In this document: one piece after another, positions 1-17,243 of the stretch
How positions within the stretch are numbered: the stretch's first letter is position 1
How the letters are laid out: every line of letters starts with the position of its first letter
Source: Rotaria sordida
Taxonomy: Eukaryota; Rotifera; Eurotatoria; Philodinida; Philodinidae
Reading direction: 5' to 3'
Assembly (NCBI GenBank): GCA_905250125.1
Contig: CAJNOL010000497.1
Span: 42,296-106,295 of the forward strand
Length of the DNA: 64,000 nt
The notes under the pieces: model-generated
Told to the model about the DNA's origin: nothing
Database searches by the model: none
The model's input: the letters and a program-made list of their open reading frames with translations, nothing else
Position numbers and translations under genes: made by a program

Positions 1-3000
1 GTCAAAAATAGAAAAAATATATATATTTAAATTTCATTTCGAAATAATATATTCACATAGGAGTGTCTCGAGCAGGGAGAAGCGTCGCGTCCGAGACTCA
101 GCGCTAGTCATTGAATATGAAAAGCCGAAGAAAAAGTATCTTGTATCTTTTGGGCAAGTATTCAATTCCGATAACAAAATTTCATTGAGAGTATCAAAGT
201 ACAGTTCAACTAGGTCTGGGCCCAAAAAAAGCCTGGACACAACGGACTCTAGTCGGGAGGTCAACCCTCTTCCAATCTTGAGAAATTCTCATTTTCATAC
301 TCATCAATTCTTAAAAAAAAAACGCTCGATCCCCTTCCCCGTCTAGCCTTGGCGAGCTTAGAACGTCTCTATGTTCACATATCAGAAAGATAGAGATGTC
401 AGAGATGTGATAGGAAATTTTCGAAAACACAAAAAAAAAAAAATTTACATTCAGAAGCCATTTAAGTGCAATAATGGAATTAAACTCTGGAAAATCATTC
501 AATGATAATGCTATCGTATGTAACAATTTATCATCTAGAAGAAAAAAAAAAAAAACATTTTCTCAACCGAAATTTTATTTCTATATAGAAAATAAACCTC
601 GAAAATTTTGTTGAAAAAATTGATAACAAATATTATTTGCAGCTAATTGTTGAAATGTACAACGAATAAATTGTTGTGCAATACTTCTTGAATTAGCTGG
701 CGCAACAACAGTTGAATTTTCTTGCCATGTATATATATGAGATGCAGCAACTCTTCCAATTGTTTCAATCATATCCATAAGTAATGGTGCTGCTATAGCT
801 GGTTCACGATGAACAAGTGCTCCACATACAATTGTACAATAACCAATACATTCTTCATTATAATATTCAATAGGTTGTCCACATTTATCACATTTAGGTA
901 CAGTTATTAATTGATTATGTAAATCTGTATCAGCATATGGATTATCTAATTCATCATTTGTTGCTGTTGCTGATCGTTTAGCATTTGATGATGTTATACC
1001 AACAGTTTTCAATTGACCTTGTGATGATGATGTACGTGTTGGACGACTAAATAGATATACAAAATTAATAAATAATATAAATAAAAAAAAATGATAATAA
1101 TTATATTAACCTTAATGTCGGTGATCGAACATTTGAATCATCTTTATATTTAGCTTTTTTACCATGATAACTTGGTTTTAATTTTCCACCAGTTGCTGTA
1201 TTACCTAGACTAGCTAATGTTGATGATGATAATGATGTTATTTTAGGAGTTTTTGGAGGACTTTCTTCTGTAAATAAAAAAAAACACAAATCAATAATTT
1301 ATGAATTTTGTTTTTTTTTATTCTTAATTCAAAATTAACCTTTAATTCCACCAGTACCAGGTTTAAGTAAAACAGTTTCAAGTTTACCACGTTCAGCTGA
1401 ATAAATAACACGTGAAAGTTCTTTGACTCCTATGAAATATTTATTTTTATCAAATTTATTTTTTTTTTAATCTAATTTCATATAAATAAATTCTTACCTT
1501 TAATACCTTTCACATCAAGTTCAGTTAATTTTTCTGCTGGAACCATTGATGATAATGATGTTGTTATTCCAGCTGATGCATTTGGATTAGTACCAGTTGT
1601 ACTTGTTGTTGCACTACTAGTAAAAAGACTTTTTAAAAATTCTGTATATGATCGACCACTTGAAGTAATTTGATCATCTGTTTGTCTTATTGTTAATGGT
1701 TCATCAAAACATTCTATTTCAGGTTTATATAATCTATTTTAAATCAAGTTTAAAAAAAAAATGTTTTTTTATTATTCTAAATCTTAAATTTTGAATGTTT
1801 TACTTTGGTTTAACTTTTTTTGGTGGTGATAATAATCTAAAACGTTTATGTTCAGCAATACTTGCTGATTCAGATTGTGTATCACCTTCTAAATCATATC
1901 GAATACCTAATTCATTTAATTCTACTTCACGTATATCATCAAATGGTCGTGATGATCCTAAAATTAAATTGAATAAAAAATAAATAAATTTATTTTTTTT
2001 CTAAATTAATTTATCAAACAAAAAACAATTGTTACCTCTTCTTGATCCAGCTACTTTCGGTGTAAGTCTTCCACTATGACCACCAGCAGCTGTACCAAAT
2101 GATGGTGTTTCACATTGATGATAATGACTAAGAATTGTATTCATTGCAATACGAGTTAAATGTTGAATTGTTATAGCATATGATGTATATTGATACTAAA
2201 TTTTGAAAATAATAATTATTTTATTTTTGTTTTGTAAAATAAAACAAAAAAGAATATTTTACTTTATATAAAATAATAATAAGAGTCATTAACCATGAAT
2301 TACGTAAACTAGGATCAATTCTTCCTAAAGTATTTGATGCTGATATATGATCATAAAATTGCATTGTTGCATTTGCACATGTAGAAAATTGAAGAAATGA
2401 GAGAAAAAATTGTAAAAGAATAGTTCCAAGATTAAAATTATAATCAAGAACTTTTGGTAAATTTGATATAAATGCATGAAAAACGGGACTTCGTCTAAAA
2501 AAACAAAAATAAATTCAAATAATTATTTAAACAACAAAAGAAAAAAATAACACACCGAATTTTGCTTGGTAATGTAGCAAATGTTCGATTTGTTTGAGTA
2601 TAACCAAGTAAAGAACATATATGTCGAATAACAACATTCTAAGAAAAATAAAAAAAATTATTATTTTAATAAACAATTAATTAGATTCTCTTTTTTTTCT
2701 TCTTTACTTGTTGTTTAAGCATAATTCGATCTTCATTAACTTGACTTTGATCATCTTTCATCATAAACTAAAAACAAAATATTTTCTTTATTTAAAATTT
2801 TAATAAAAAACAAAAAAAAAAAATCATTTACTTTCGTAAGTAAATTAACCAATAATTGTAATGTTGATTTATCACTATTTTCAAGATCAGGTGAAAGAAA
2901 ACTTCCTATAGAATCTGTTTCAATTTTTTCATTGACAATAATTGGTTGTCGGGAATTTGCAACTGTTGTTCGTCGTGAATGTGAAACAAAACGTAATGAT

Positions 3001-6000
3001 GATGATATTGGTCGAATTGAATCTGTTCTTGCCATAGCAAAACGTATTTGATTTAATTTTCGAATAAAATGTTCACTTTCTGTATTAAAACCACCAATAC
3101 TTTGTGGACTTATTAATTCACCTGATTCTTCCATATTTATTTGAGATTCAATTGATAATGTATCAAAACGATTAAGAAAATATTCCCAACTTAAAATTTT
3201 TACTGTTGAATTATTTCGTAATAATATTGTATAAAGTTTTGATAAACGATGTAATATTATTGAACGATCATTTATAACAGTATCAAATTGAAATTCAAGT
3301 GCACACATTACACTTTTAAATGATGCATCACCTAAGGTTTCTAATGAACACATAGCTTTTTGACTAACAGTAGGTTCAACATCTTCAATTGATGTTATTA
3401 AATTAAGAAAAGCATAAGCAAGTACAGAAAGAACATTATAATTATTTTTGATTAATTTTGGTTTAAGAAGTGAAAAAAGTGCAATGACACGTGTACCTAA
3501 ACACAAAGAAGAAAAATTATTATTATTTTATTCTCGTCTTGTCTTTCGTTATTTTTTAATCTATATGCAAAAAAAAAACATGTAAACTTACCAGCTGATG
3601 AACGAACTTTCCAATGTGTACTTGAAAAATCTCGTTCAAGTATATTCCATAAAGCAGTTTTTCCAGGTTCATAGTTAAGTGCATGAAGAAGTAATGGTAT
3701 ACAACCTTCATTTAAATGACCATGTCCTAATGCAAGAATTTTCCAAATACTAAATTAAAAAAAGTAAGAAAAAAAAAACAGTTTTTTTTTTTATTATAAA
3801 ATAAGAAAATCAAAGTAAAATTAACTTACTGTGGAACAAGTAATTTTTCAAGACAATACGAAAGAAAACCTCGATTATCTTTTGCTGCTGTTTCTAAACA
3901 TTCATCATTTAAAATTAATAATTTTAAACAACATAATAAATAATAAAGTGCATCAATATCAATCACTCGATCTAATTCCTAAAAATTTAAAAAGACAAAA
4001 AATAATTTTAAATTTTCTTCTTCTTTTTTTGTTCTTTACTTTGAGAATAGAATAAAAAAATTGTAAATGAATATGAAGTGTATTAAGTTTAAAATAGAAA
4101 ACACCCTGTGATGTTATCCATATTCCACCATCAGGATTATTTTCAACTTTAAGTTCAGGTGTAGTTGTTGTCGGTGCTGTTGTTGTATTAACATTGCCGC
4201 CAGTAGTTTCATCTTCATTATTTAATGATGTAGATGATGATGATGAACTTTGATTATCACCACCCGATGACATTTCAATACCTAGAAAGAAATATTTTAA
4301 TATCTCATATGTCAACAATCGAAAAAAGGATGATCAAGGTATTATGATGAAACTATTTTATTCTTTTTGAAGTTTTTCATAGTTCATTGCGATCTATCTT
4401 ATGCAACTCAAAAAAATTCGTTCATGAGTTATGTGTATCATTTGATTTATCTTACTAAATTTTGGTCTAGTTGTTGATTTAGTTGACGGAACTACTGTTT
4501 GTTGTTGTTGTTGTTGTTGTAATTGTTGCTGTTGTTGTTGTTGTTTAAGTTGTTGTTGTTTAAGGTCATTAAGATTTGGTAATTCAAGTTCCGGTAATTT
4601 AATTTCATCACGTGGTGATATATATTTAAGTATATCTTGTGCTATTGAAAACCATAAAATATATTCTTCACAAAATGAACATTGACTTGCTGATGTACGA
4701 CAACGATGACGACGTGTCCATGGTAATATTAATTGTTTAGTCATTAATGATAAAATTTCTTTTGATAATGGATTATACATTCCTTGATGTTGTGGTGTTT
4801 GTTGAAGTTCCATCTAATAAAAATAAATAAATAAACAATCGATAGAAAAAGATTAACAAAAAACAAAACAAAACTTTACTTGTTTTAAAGTCATATCAAT
4901 CATCATAATACAACATGTTGAATTAATTTCACTTTCATTAATAATAAATTCTTCTTCTTCTTCTTTTATAATTGATACCATTTCTTGTCCAGTCATTTGT
5001 TGTAACATTAATTGATGACGATGTGCACGATATGTTTCATATGTATCAAAAACAAGAAATTTATTTGTTGATGATGATGTTGACATTGTTGTTAAACCAG
5101 CTATACCACTTGTTGGATTTGGAATATTTCCATCATCTTGTGATAACATCATTAAATTTAAACCATTATCAATTGATTGTTCATTTGATGATGAACCAGT
5201 CATTGTATAATGTTCACGACGTTGAGCACGTGATTCAAGTTTTTGTAAAGAATTTGTACCAGTAATAAATATTTGTACAAGTAATGGAACTGGAATATAA
5301 ATATCAATTAAACATAAAATTTGTAACCATTGTAAAGCTTGTTCTTGAACACTAGCTGGTGCAGGTGATTGAAAACGATCAGTTATAAAATGATATAATT
5401 GATCACGAGTTAATGATGATGGTGACATATCAGGATCTGGATCAAACATTTTTCTATATTCAAAGAAAATATTATAAAAATCTTTTAAAGTAATAAACAA
5501 AAAACAAAATAATTACCGAAAGAGTAAATTTAAATCAGATAAATCACTTTCTGGTACTTCTGATCGAATTGCTTCCATCCAATAAGGCATTATATAATCC
5601 CAAATCTATAGAAAAAAACAAATTCATTATTAAACTGAAATTTTTCAATGAATCAATTATGAAATCGAAACATTCATTGCTTGCTTTCTCCCATTTGCTG
5701 ATTACAAAATTTTTTAAAAGAATACCTGAAATTTGTTTTCTATGTCGTAAAAGAAATCGAATTTCAAATCAATTTAATCTTCGAGTATTAATAAACATAA
5801 CAAAAATTTTTTTCATAAGATATATTATTAGTGTATTTATGAGTACTCAGAATTTTCTAATCGATCGATAGGAGATCATTTAATAATGTAGACCTAAACG
5901 AGTTTTGAATATCCTAAAAAGAGTTTAGACTCTTAGGTTATTGTTGTGTAGATACTACAGATTTACGGTAGTTTTTAAATAAATGCCGTAAAAGAGCAAT

Positions 6001-9000
6001 ATCTCTATAATGATAAGCTAAGGATCTGAACTGTTTTCAGGATATTCATAACTCATTTGATTCGAAGGAAATTATTAAACTTACTTCATATGTAGTTATT
6101 CCATCTGGCATTAAATCATATAATTTATTAAGACATTCAGTAATTTGTGCTGTACGATTCGCCATTGTTTCCCTAAAAATATATTTAGTAATTTTCAAAA
6201 CTTTTTTGTTTTTTTTATAAAACGATTGTTTCTTTATTTCTTACCAAACACCACCAACTTTTGCATATTCAACTGGATGTGGAAGAAGTAAAGCAATGAC
6301 TAATTCATGATGTTCTTTAACAACTGATTTAAGCCATGGTATAACATACTAATGAAATAAATAAATCAAATACAATATAAATTCTTTTATTTTTTTTTCA
6401 TCTTACTTCAGATTTTAATTTGCCTAAAACACTTCCAATTTCATTTCCTGGTAAACGAACAGTTGAATGAAACCATAGAAATAACATACTTAAAATACGT
6501 CCAAATATTTCCTAAATAAAACGAGAACATAAATAAGAAAAAAAACAAAATAAGAAAAACATTTTCTCATACAGGTGGTCCATATGATGTTGGTTCAATA
6601 AGACCTAATATTAAATAAATTCCATATCGACTTAATAATTTTCTTCCAACATCAATATCCAAACTTAAAAACATATTTGCTGTATTATCAATATTTTCAA
6701 CTAAAATAGATTTTTTTTCATCACTCATTGAATCAACAATACGTTTTTCTTCATTATTATCTGTTTCACGTAAAAGACTAATTATAGCTTCAACACAATG
6801 ATTTTGTACATCAGGTGATAAACGCCACATATCAATTAATGTTTCTTGATAAACATGATTTGAATCAATATGTCGTCTTTCATGACATTGACGACATAAA
6901 CTTATTGGATGATTACCATTTGATAAACAACATTCAATTGAATAACAAGCGGCATGAGTTAATTTTTTTTCTGATATACATAACTAAAGAAAAAATAAAG
7001 ATAGAATAAAAATAAAAGAAAATTATCATTTTTTTTTTCTACTTTATTTTGACAATGTAAAGCAATTTCTGATACAGGACAAAGAATATTACGACAATAT
7101 TGTTGAATTTCTTTTGGACAACTTTTATAACAATCAGTACACATATAATATGGTGGTGGAGTAGATTCACCATGTTTTGATAAAAGAATATCAACACAAA
7201 CTTTTGATGCAATATTTTGTCGATGTACACATCGTTCTGCTTGACATATTATTGGTTTTCGAGCTAAATTTATTGCATTAAATTTTTTATTATAATACTA
7301 AAAAAAAACCATGCTTACGAAGAAATTTAAAATGTATTGAACGTCGATCAATTCCAGTCGAATTAAGCATAGGCCAATAGAAAAAAAGTAAATTCGATGC
7401 AACAGCTCTTGCTGATGCAGAGCCATATGCAATAACAAAGAGAACATCCTATTAATTAAATTAAGACTTTTTATTATAAAAAAAAACATTCATATTATTA
7501 TAATGAACATGCATTAAAAAGACAATATTTATATAACACAATTCTTAAAGTAGAAAATGATTGGTGTCTTTATACTTGATAAGAGACCTTTTATCTAGAT
7601 CACTTAAGGCACATTCTAGAGATATTTTTAACTCATGCCCATAAAGATATATATATATATATATGATTAATTTATGAATGTAGAGATAGAAAACTTCATT
7701 TCTGATATTCGATAAGATTATTAATATGTCTATCAGTTAACATTTTTTTGAAATTATACTCTCTCAAGGACAAAAATAAGTTCCTTTTCCCTATTTTCTT
7801 GTATAATTATATGTATATATTATATTTTATTTACAAGTTATTTTGTATTTATTTGAAAATAACCCATTTTGATGGTATTAAGAGAACACATGCACAACAA
7901 TGCAAAAAAAAATATTCAATTTAATCGTAGTCAGTCTTAGAGTGAAGTTATGCTTAAACATATCTTTTATGAAAGTCGATTCACAAATGATCACTCATTC
8001 TGTTACCAATTATCGATGATGACACAGTTCTGAACCGAAGCAGCAATATCACTCAAATTTCTCAAGCTATCTATACAGACACATACTTATCGTACACCAC
8101 ATCATTGTACATGATAATAACAAGGCTGGTACTACATGCATGCAGAGTTCGAATAGTCGAACGACAAGAGTTTTGAGTGAGACTATCGCCTTGGTACAGA
8201 GTTGCGTAGTTTATCGGTTATAGAAAATAATCGCCTTTCAAAAAAGACATGTTTAGGCTTAACCTCATAGTTATAGAATATTTTTCTTCTTTACATTATT
8301 TTTTATGTTCTCTTGATACCCATAAAAATGGATCATTTTTGAAATAAATCCAAAATAACATGTACATACAAATGTATATATAATAATTCAAAAGAAAGAA
8401 AAAAAAATTCAATCATTGATATTTCAGTTGAAAAGTAAAAATAAACAAATATCTTTTCTCTCTCTGAATTGTTTGGTAATAAAGCAATGATTTCAATCGA
8501 TAATTATTAATAACGATGTGAACTTTCATTACATAGGAGTCACTCAAATTAAACAAACAGTATCCATCTAAATGCAATCTGAAAATCTTAATAAGTTCTG
8601 AATGTTTAATTACATATGAAACTGATAATCGAGATGATTTATTTTCTTTTTTTATAGTTCTAACCATGCTTCATTTCCTTATCTTTCTTGCATTCCATCA
8701 AAAGCCCATAAATATATACATAAAAGCATACACACACACAATAGCATCGTGCGATGCGAATACAACAAAAAAAAATACACTTGACATATCTATTATGAAA
8801 AACTCACATAAATTAAATCCGCTTTTAAACTCAATAAACATTCCATAATTTGAGCAGGATAATCTGTAAATTAATAATTATTTTTTTTTTAAATTTTATC
8901 TCATCAACTTATTTCTTCTTTTCTTTTCGTTTTTGTTATTAATAAAACAAAATTTTTACTTACTATCGCTTTCACTATTTTCAAAAACAATAAAAAGAAT

Positions 9001-9739
9001 TGATGCTATGGAATTTAATGTCATTGAATGTTCTGGATATTCTGTATAAGCTAAAACAAAAAAAAAAAAGAAAATTATCAAAATTAAAATATAAAAAAAA
9101 CAATCTTTTTTTTTTTAAATTCTATTTCATACCCATATTAATAGGTAAAAGTGTATTACATAATGTATCAAGTATTTTCTTTTTAACAGAAGATGGAAAT
9201 ATAGTTAATGTTGTTGCAAATGTATATGGTAATGCATCAAGTAATTCATAAGGTAAAAATGGTGCTAAACAACCAAGTGTATTTATAATTGATTCTGCTA
9301 CTTCAGCATCACCAACTTGCAATAATGGTACAACATCAATAAGATTAATTAATGAATGATAAAGTGATGAATAATTTAATGTTGGATATTTACTAATACG
9401 ATATGAATGTTTACCACTTGTTTGTTCTTGATTTTGATCAATTGTCATTTCTTTTAATACACTAGAAGAATAGGAAATTTTATTTAATTATAATCATTAT
9501 CTTTTGGTTTTTTGTTTTTACCTAAGAAGAGTTTTAGAAAAATGATCAAGAACAGATACAATATCATTTGTAGTCGGTAATGGTGTTACACCTGTAAGTA
9601 TATTATTATAATAATCATTAAGAGTTCGAATTTTTGATGAAACTAAATAAAATATATATATATATATATATATAAACATAAGAAATCTAATTATTTTAAT
9701 GTTATATATATACTTACATGCAGCTGCACGAGTCGCCAT
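1..9739 (-). CDS. UNC79: UNC79 homologue, NALCN sodium-leak channel complex subunit (3' end off window)
   Basis: UNC79 is a very large cytosolic/peripheral protein that works with UNC80 to support the NALCN sodium-leak channel in neurons. The N-terminus reads MATRAAAFSSKIRTLNDYY after joining 9718-9739 to 9522-9642, matching the start of animal UNC79. Other family blocks: YPTLNYSSLYHSLINLIDVV (exon 9133-9461), the FDTV...LSWEYFLNRFDTLS block (about 2830-3500), and KCDKCGQPIE...HREPAIAAPLL (about 594-1012). A last visible exon, 440-532, continues in phase after a split codon. More than 20 exons are separated mostly by short introns; the longest (about 7450-8808) has no gene inside. A polyglutamine run is encoded near 4497-4556. 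The family's C-terminal part is missing, so the gene should continue left of base 1; I could not place an exon in 1-430. An acceptor-like AG lies 5 bases before the ATG. Identity is strong; individual exon borders are by eye. Confidence 0.9.
4497..4556 (-). repeat. CAA-type triplet tract encoding polyglutamine in UNC79
   Basis: On the minus strand this stretch is nearly pure CAA/CAG codons, giving two glutamine runs broken by a few Leu/Lys residues. It lies in the poorly conserved linker after the SASQCSFCEEYILW segment of UNC79. Such a tract is expected to vary in length and is unlikely to be under tight constraint. Confidence 0.8.
7450..8808 (-). other. Longest UNC79 intron, no gene recognised
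   Basis: This 1.36-kb stretch separates the exon ending ...LLSLKADLIY (about 8810-8862) from the exon starting DVLFVIAYGSASARAV (about 7310-7448). It holds a (TA)n run near 7640-7662 and a less AT-rich patch at about 8020-8215 that may be an old insertion. No long open frame with host-like coding bias was found on either strand. Confidence 0.6.
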
Positions 9740-9746
9740 TTGATCT
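9740..9746 (-). promoter_or_regulatory. Splice-acceptor-like AG just before the UNC79 start codon
   Basis: Read on the minus strand, a T-rich run ends in TTTTGTAG at 9745-9746, followed by only five bases (ATCAA) and then ATG. No upstream coding exon is needed by the family alignment. It could be a 5'UTR intron acceptor or a spliced-leader trans-splice site. Confidence 0.4.
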
Positions 9747-10176
9747 ACAAAAGATAAGAATTAATTAGTTGCAAGAAAACATATTAAAAAGAAAAGATTA
9801 TTTTTTGATAACCTTTCTCAAACACAAAGAAAAAAAAGAATCAACAATAGAAGAAAAAAAAACAAGCTAAATAATAGACAGAAGAACCATTCAACACGAT
9901 CGATCGATTCTCTTAGGACCTCGTACTATTCAAACACAATGTCGCTAAAAGTTATGGAAATGTTCATTTCCAAGTAGCGCCAATTGCTAATTTTATATGA
10001 ATTTATTCAGATTGGTTTATATTTTTAGCCAACTCCTTTAGAGGTCAATAAACCTACTACTTACTCGGTAAATGTGATGAAATTAAAGACGCTTTTCAAA
10101 AGTTAAATCAAGGAGAGATTTAAAATAAAGATTTATTTTGTATTGATTAAAGAAACATATATTATTATTATATAAT
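9747..10176. promoter_or_regulatory. Divergent upstream region between UNC79 and CUEDC1
   Basis: About 430 bases separate the head-to-head start codons of UNC79 (minus) and CUEDC1 (plus). The stretch has no open frame and should contain both promoters. I see no clear TATA box or other named element; the region is AT-rich with a short run of moderate GC near 9895-9935. Confidence 0.45.
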
Positions 10177-12365
10177 ATGGCCACCGCATCATCAAGATCA
10201 GCGACTGTGGCCGAATTACGTCGAATGTTTTCCAACTTAGATTCAACTGTAATCGAAAGTGTTTTGGCAGCTAATAATGGTCAAGTTGATATAACAATTG
10301 ATCATTTACTTACAATGTCAATTGATACTGAAAATGAAAATAATATTCAACAAGTATAAAAATTAATTCTATTTATTTAATTTTACATTTAAATATTTTA
10401 GGTAACACCAACAACACCACTTCGACAATTACCAGCTGTTCCTAATATATATGATGATGATCCACCACCTTGTAAATTAATTCTTTTTCGTTTTATTAGT
10501 ATGAATAACTTTTATTCTTCATTGTAGATCCTGGTCACGATGCACTAGCTAATCAACGTTCAACAACAATGCCTTTTCTTCCACAACGTTCATCATCTAA
10601 TGGTCAATCATCAATAAACTATAATCAATCAGACAATACGCATTTTTCAAAAGAGTATATAGCAAATATTCTTTCTATCTTTTTTTTTTTTGTATTACGC
10701 TGTTTTCTTAGTACAAATTTACAGCAAGAACTTCAAGTACGAAAATGGAAAACAGCTTATGATCAATATCGTACTTGTTATATTGGAGATTTGCCTAATG
10801 ATTTTCTTCGAGTAAAATTATTATCAAAATTTGAAATTACAAATCAATCAAAAGTATAAAAAATTATTTCTTGTTTTTAATATTTTAATAATTTTCATTT
10901 TGAAAAAAAAAACAAAAGGACGATATGTTTGGAGAAAATGGCAAAACATTACGATATGCTGATGATGAACATTTTGATGAACTTTTTCAAAACGAAGATT
11001 TCTTAAATGAACTTCGACATAACAAAGATTTTTTAACAACTCTTCATTCAGGTTTAATTTTACATTATTTTGATTTTATAAACAAACAAACAAAATAAAT
11101 ATTTAGATCAACCGATTCAATCAACATCATCATCTCAACAACGTCGATCATTTAGTTATTTAAGTACAAAACCATTACCATTACCAACACCTCCCACTAT
11201 TGAAACACTTAAAACACCAAAAGTCCGTGCAAGAATGCTTCAAAATGTTCTTACACAAATTGAACAAGGACAAACAAAGAAAAGTAAAAAAAAAAAAAAA
11301 AAGAAAATAATATCTTAATTAATCAACTGTTTTTTTTTATTTCCTAATATTAGCATCAATGGTTCCAGAAGAATCTATTACTCAAAATGAAAGCTATTCT
11401 TATGGAAAAGGTATTTTTGAAGAAAAATCAGTAAATTATTTTTTTTTTTTGGATTTTTCTTGTCTAAAGATAATCATGAACCAATTCCAATTCCACCTGC
11501 ACCAAATGTTAGTGAATTTGATCCATTACGACTAGAAAGTAATGAAGAATTTATTAGTCGATTAAAAAATATGGGAAAAAGTAACAAATTACATATGTAA
11601 TCATGTTTAGAAAATCTTTTTCTTTTTGTTTTTCTAAAGATTCAATGGAAAAATTTAATCAATTAGCTCGACGATTTTCTATGCGTAAAGATACAACAAC
11701 AAATACTGGAAAATATTCTAAACAATCAATGTAAGTTCATTTCTCATGTAAACAATGTTATTAACTGTATATTGATAAAAATCAATAAAATTATATTTCG
11801 ACAAACATCATAGAGAATGTCACTATAGATAACCAATCAATTCAATCTCATGTTGATGTGACTTTTGCACTAATAAAAAAACTGAATGCAAATGTTTACT
11901 TGCATAAAATTTTATCGAAGTATTAAAACTGGAGATAGATAGATAGCTATCGATTTTCGTTTATTTAGAATAGATAAGCTACGGATAATGTAAACTTTGT
12001 ATTACTCAATGAAAGAATTCAGTAAAAAAAAAAGTACAGGTATAAATGTTACCAGAAAAGAACATGATAAAAAAAGTTTTGATAAAGCGATTATAAAGAT
12101 AACAAAGAAAGTTGAATAATTATTTGTGTATCGTTGACTTCTATACTATTGGAAAAACATATTTTTGAAGCAAAATCTCGAACAACAACTTTGGATTAGT
12201 AGTACGTATTTGTTGTTTGTTCAACTTACCCAACATTCTATTTAATCTTCAGTGCAATTCTAAATCATAAATTAATTTTTATTGTTATTAAATTTTGTAA
12301 TTTTAGAACAAAAAAATGATCATATGATATTTCATTTATTTAGGATGACAGACACATTCGAATGA
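10177..12365 (+). CDS. CUEDC1: CUE domain-containing protein 1 homologue
   Basis: The first exon (10177-10353) encodes a CUE ubiquitin-binding domain: ELRRMFSNLDSTVIESVLAA then NNGQVDITIDHLL, with the MFP-like MFSN and the di-leucine end typical of CUE. Later exons carry the family-specific blocks GDLPNDFLR (about 10790), LFQNEDFLNELRHNKDFL (about 10982) and EEFISRLKNMGKNSMEKFNQ (about 11545-11660), in the order known for CUEDC1. Function in the family is poorly defined beyond ubiquitin binding. The last coding exon ends at 11730 with donor GTAAGT; splicing to 12344 adds MTDTFE and stops at 12363-12365. If that intron is kept, translation stops at once at 11732-11734. The intron at 10657-10710 interrupts the LQQELQVRKW segment. 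Same-strand neighbour R3HCC1-like follows after 743 bases. Confidence 0.87.
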
Positions 12366-13108
12366 CAACATGTAACAAATGAATTCGACAGTGATGATGA
12401 TCTTATTTTATTGAACAAAAATAATCTCGTTTGTTATTTGTTTTGTTTCTTAATAAATATTATATTTATTTATATTCATTTTAGGATCGATATGTTATTT
12501 CCGTCTAATAGTTTACCTCAATTTAATTCTTCTCTGTTTTTTTTTTCTCTCATGTTCTAAACACAACTAACAATAGCGTCCTATATATATATTTTCTTTT
12601 TATGGATATATTCTCATCTATTTTTTATTCTAGACTCAGGTTATGATAACCTCTTTTTAATTTTCTGTTTATAATTCGAATTTCCTTCATTAGTTTCGCT
12701 TAATTTAACGAGGAAAATGAATTCACATTAAGAAAAATAAAAAATTTCTTTTTCTTATGTTTTCTTTTTTGATTTTTTTTTTTGTCTGTGTATGCGTAAG
12801 TCAGATTGTAAGATGAACAGTTAAAGGAAATGAAAATCAGAAAAAAAACTTATTCGAGCTCATTTTCTTTTTTGTCGTGTTAGTAATTAAGATCTCTTAC
12901 TTTTAGTTTTTTTTTAATGTTGTGCATTAATGAATTGTCGCAAAAGGCTTTTGTAGAAGAAAAAGAAAAGAAAGCGTAATTTTATGTATTACCAAGTTTA
13001 TCTTTTTTTGTTTTTTTTTTTTAATCTACGAATAAAATAAAAATCAATGCTTATGAAATAAACAATAAATATCATTTTTATAGATATTAATTAGAAAAGA
13101 CACGAAAA
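12366..13108 (+). other. CUEDC1 3' region and spacer before the R3HCC1-like gene
   Basis: This stretch is dominated by T-rich runs and has no open frame with coding bias. AATAAA-type hexamers occur (for example near 12450 and 13060) and may serve as polyadenylation signals for CUEDC1. A TTTTTATAG acceptor-like site at 13081-13083 lies 25 bases before the next ATG. Confidence 0.5.
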
Positions 13109-16624
<3,516 letters not shown>

Positions 16625-16820
16625 TTTTTTTGTTTTTTAATATTTATTTAATATTTTTTTTTTTGTATCTAATCTAAAATTTTGTCACAATATATGTTTG
16701 ATTATTTCGTTTGTGTTTTTGTCTCGTTTGTTTTTTCATTCAGATTTTTGTCTATTATACTATCATATTCTTATTGGTGAGAAAATAAAACAAAACAAGA
16801 ATGTAACTACATTGAATTTC

Positions 16821-16823
16821 TAG
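16821..16823 (+). promoter_or_regulatory. Splice-acceptor-like TAG just before the FUN14-like start
   Basis: The sequence TTTCTAG ends at 16823, nine bases before ATG at 16833 and about 200 bases after the stop of the R3HCC1-like gene. An intron acceptor with no recognisable upstream exon in a short same-strand spacer is what a trans-spliced downstream gene would show. A 5'UTR cis-intron is the alternative. Confidence 0.4.
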
Positions 16824-16832
16824 ATTTTATCA

Positions 16833-17243
16833 ATGTCATCTCAAGTTTCAACTGAATCAATTATTAAACAATTATGTTCAGGAATATTATCCGGTGGTAC
16901 TATTGGAATATTTATAAGTAAAGGTCAATATGTTCTTTCATATTTAGCATTTACTTCACTTGGTTTAATTGATATTGCATATCATTTGAATTATTTAAAA
17001 GCACATATAACACATTTAACTTATAATCAATTAACAACTCGTAGAGATATTAGATCAAGATTTAATGATTTACAACGAAATATACACAGAGATTTGCGTG
17101 ATCCACGTAATGATTTCAATCAAGAATTAGAATGGTTATGGAGTGATATAAAAAGACATATTGATGGACATATTTATTTTGGAATGGGTTTTACAATAGC
17201 ATTTTTATTGAGTGTTGTTCTTGTACCAAAAAATCATCGCTAA
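16833..17243 (+). CDS. Small membrane protein with FUN14 (FUNDC)-like domain
   Basis: A single-exon protein of 136 residues. Residues about 14-50 are a glycine-containing hydrophobic segment (LCSGILSGGTIGIFISKG then YVLSYLAFTSLGLIDIAYHL); a basic amphipathic stretch follows (about 55-108, with TTRRDIRSRF and LQRNIHRDLRD). Residues about 112-132 form a final hydrophobic helix, YFGMGFTIAFLLSVVLV. This layout matches the FUN14 domain of FUNDC1/2, outer-mitochondrial-membrane proteins of which FUNDC1 is a mitophagy receptor. The acidic N-terminal tail with the LC3-binding YxxL motif of FUNDC1 is absent, so a receptor role cannot be assumed. The gene sits tightly between the R3HCC1-like gene and TTLL12 on the same strand. 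Family assignment is by pattern only; an unrelated two-helix membrane protein is possible. Confidence 0.6.
   Translation: MSSQVSTESIIKQLCSGILSGGTIGIFISKGQYVLSYLAFTSLGLIDIAYHLNYLKAHITHLTYNQLTTRRDIRSRFNDLQRNIHRDLRDPRNDFNQELEWLWSDIKRHIDGHIYFGMGFTIAFLLSVVLVPKNHR

Noticed and set aside
34-264. Minus-strand open frame of 76 codons next to the last visible UNC79 exon
   Set aside because: Its sequence does not match the UNC79 segment expected after ...ALKWLLN, and no convincing splice signals join it. Its composition differs from the neighbouring exons. Left as unresolved intron or inserted DNA.
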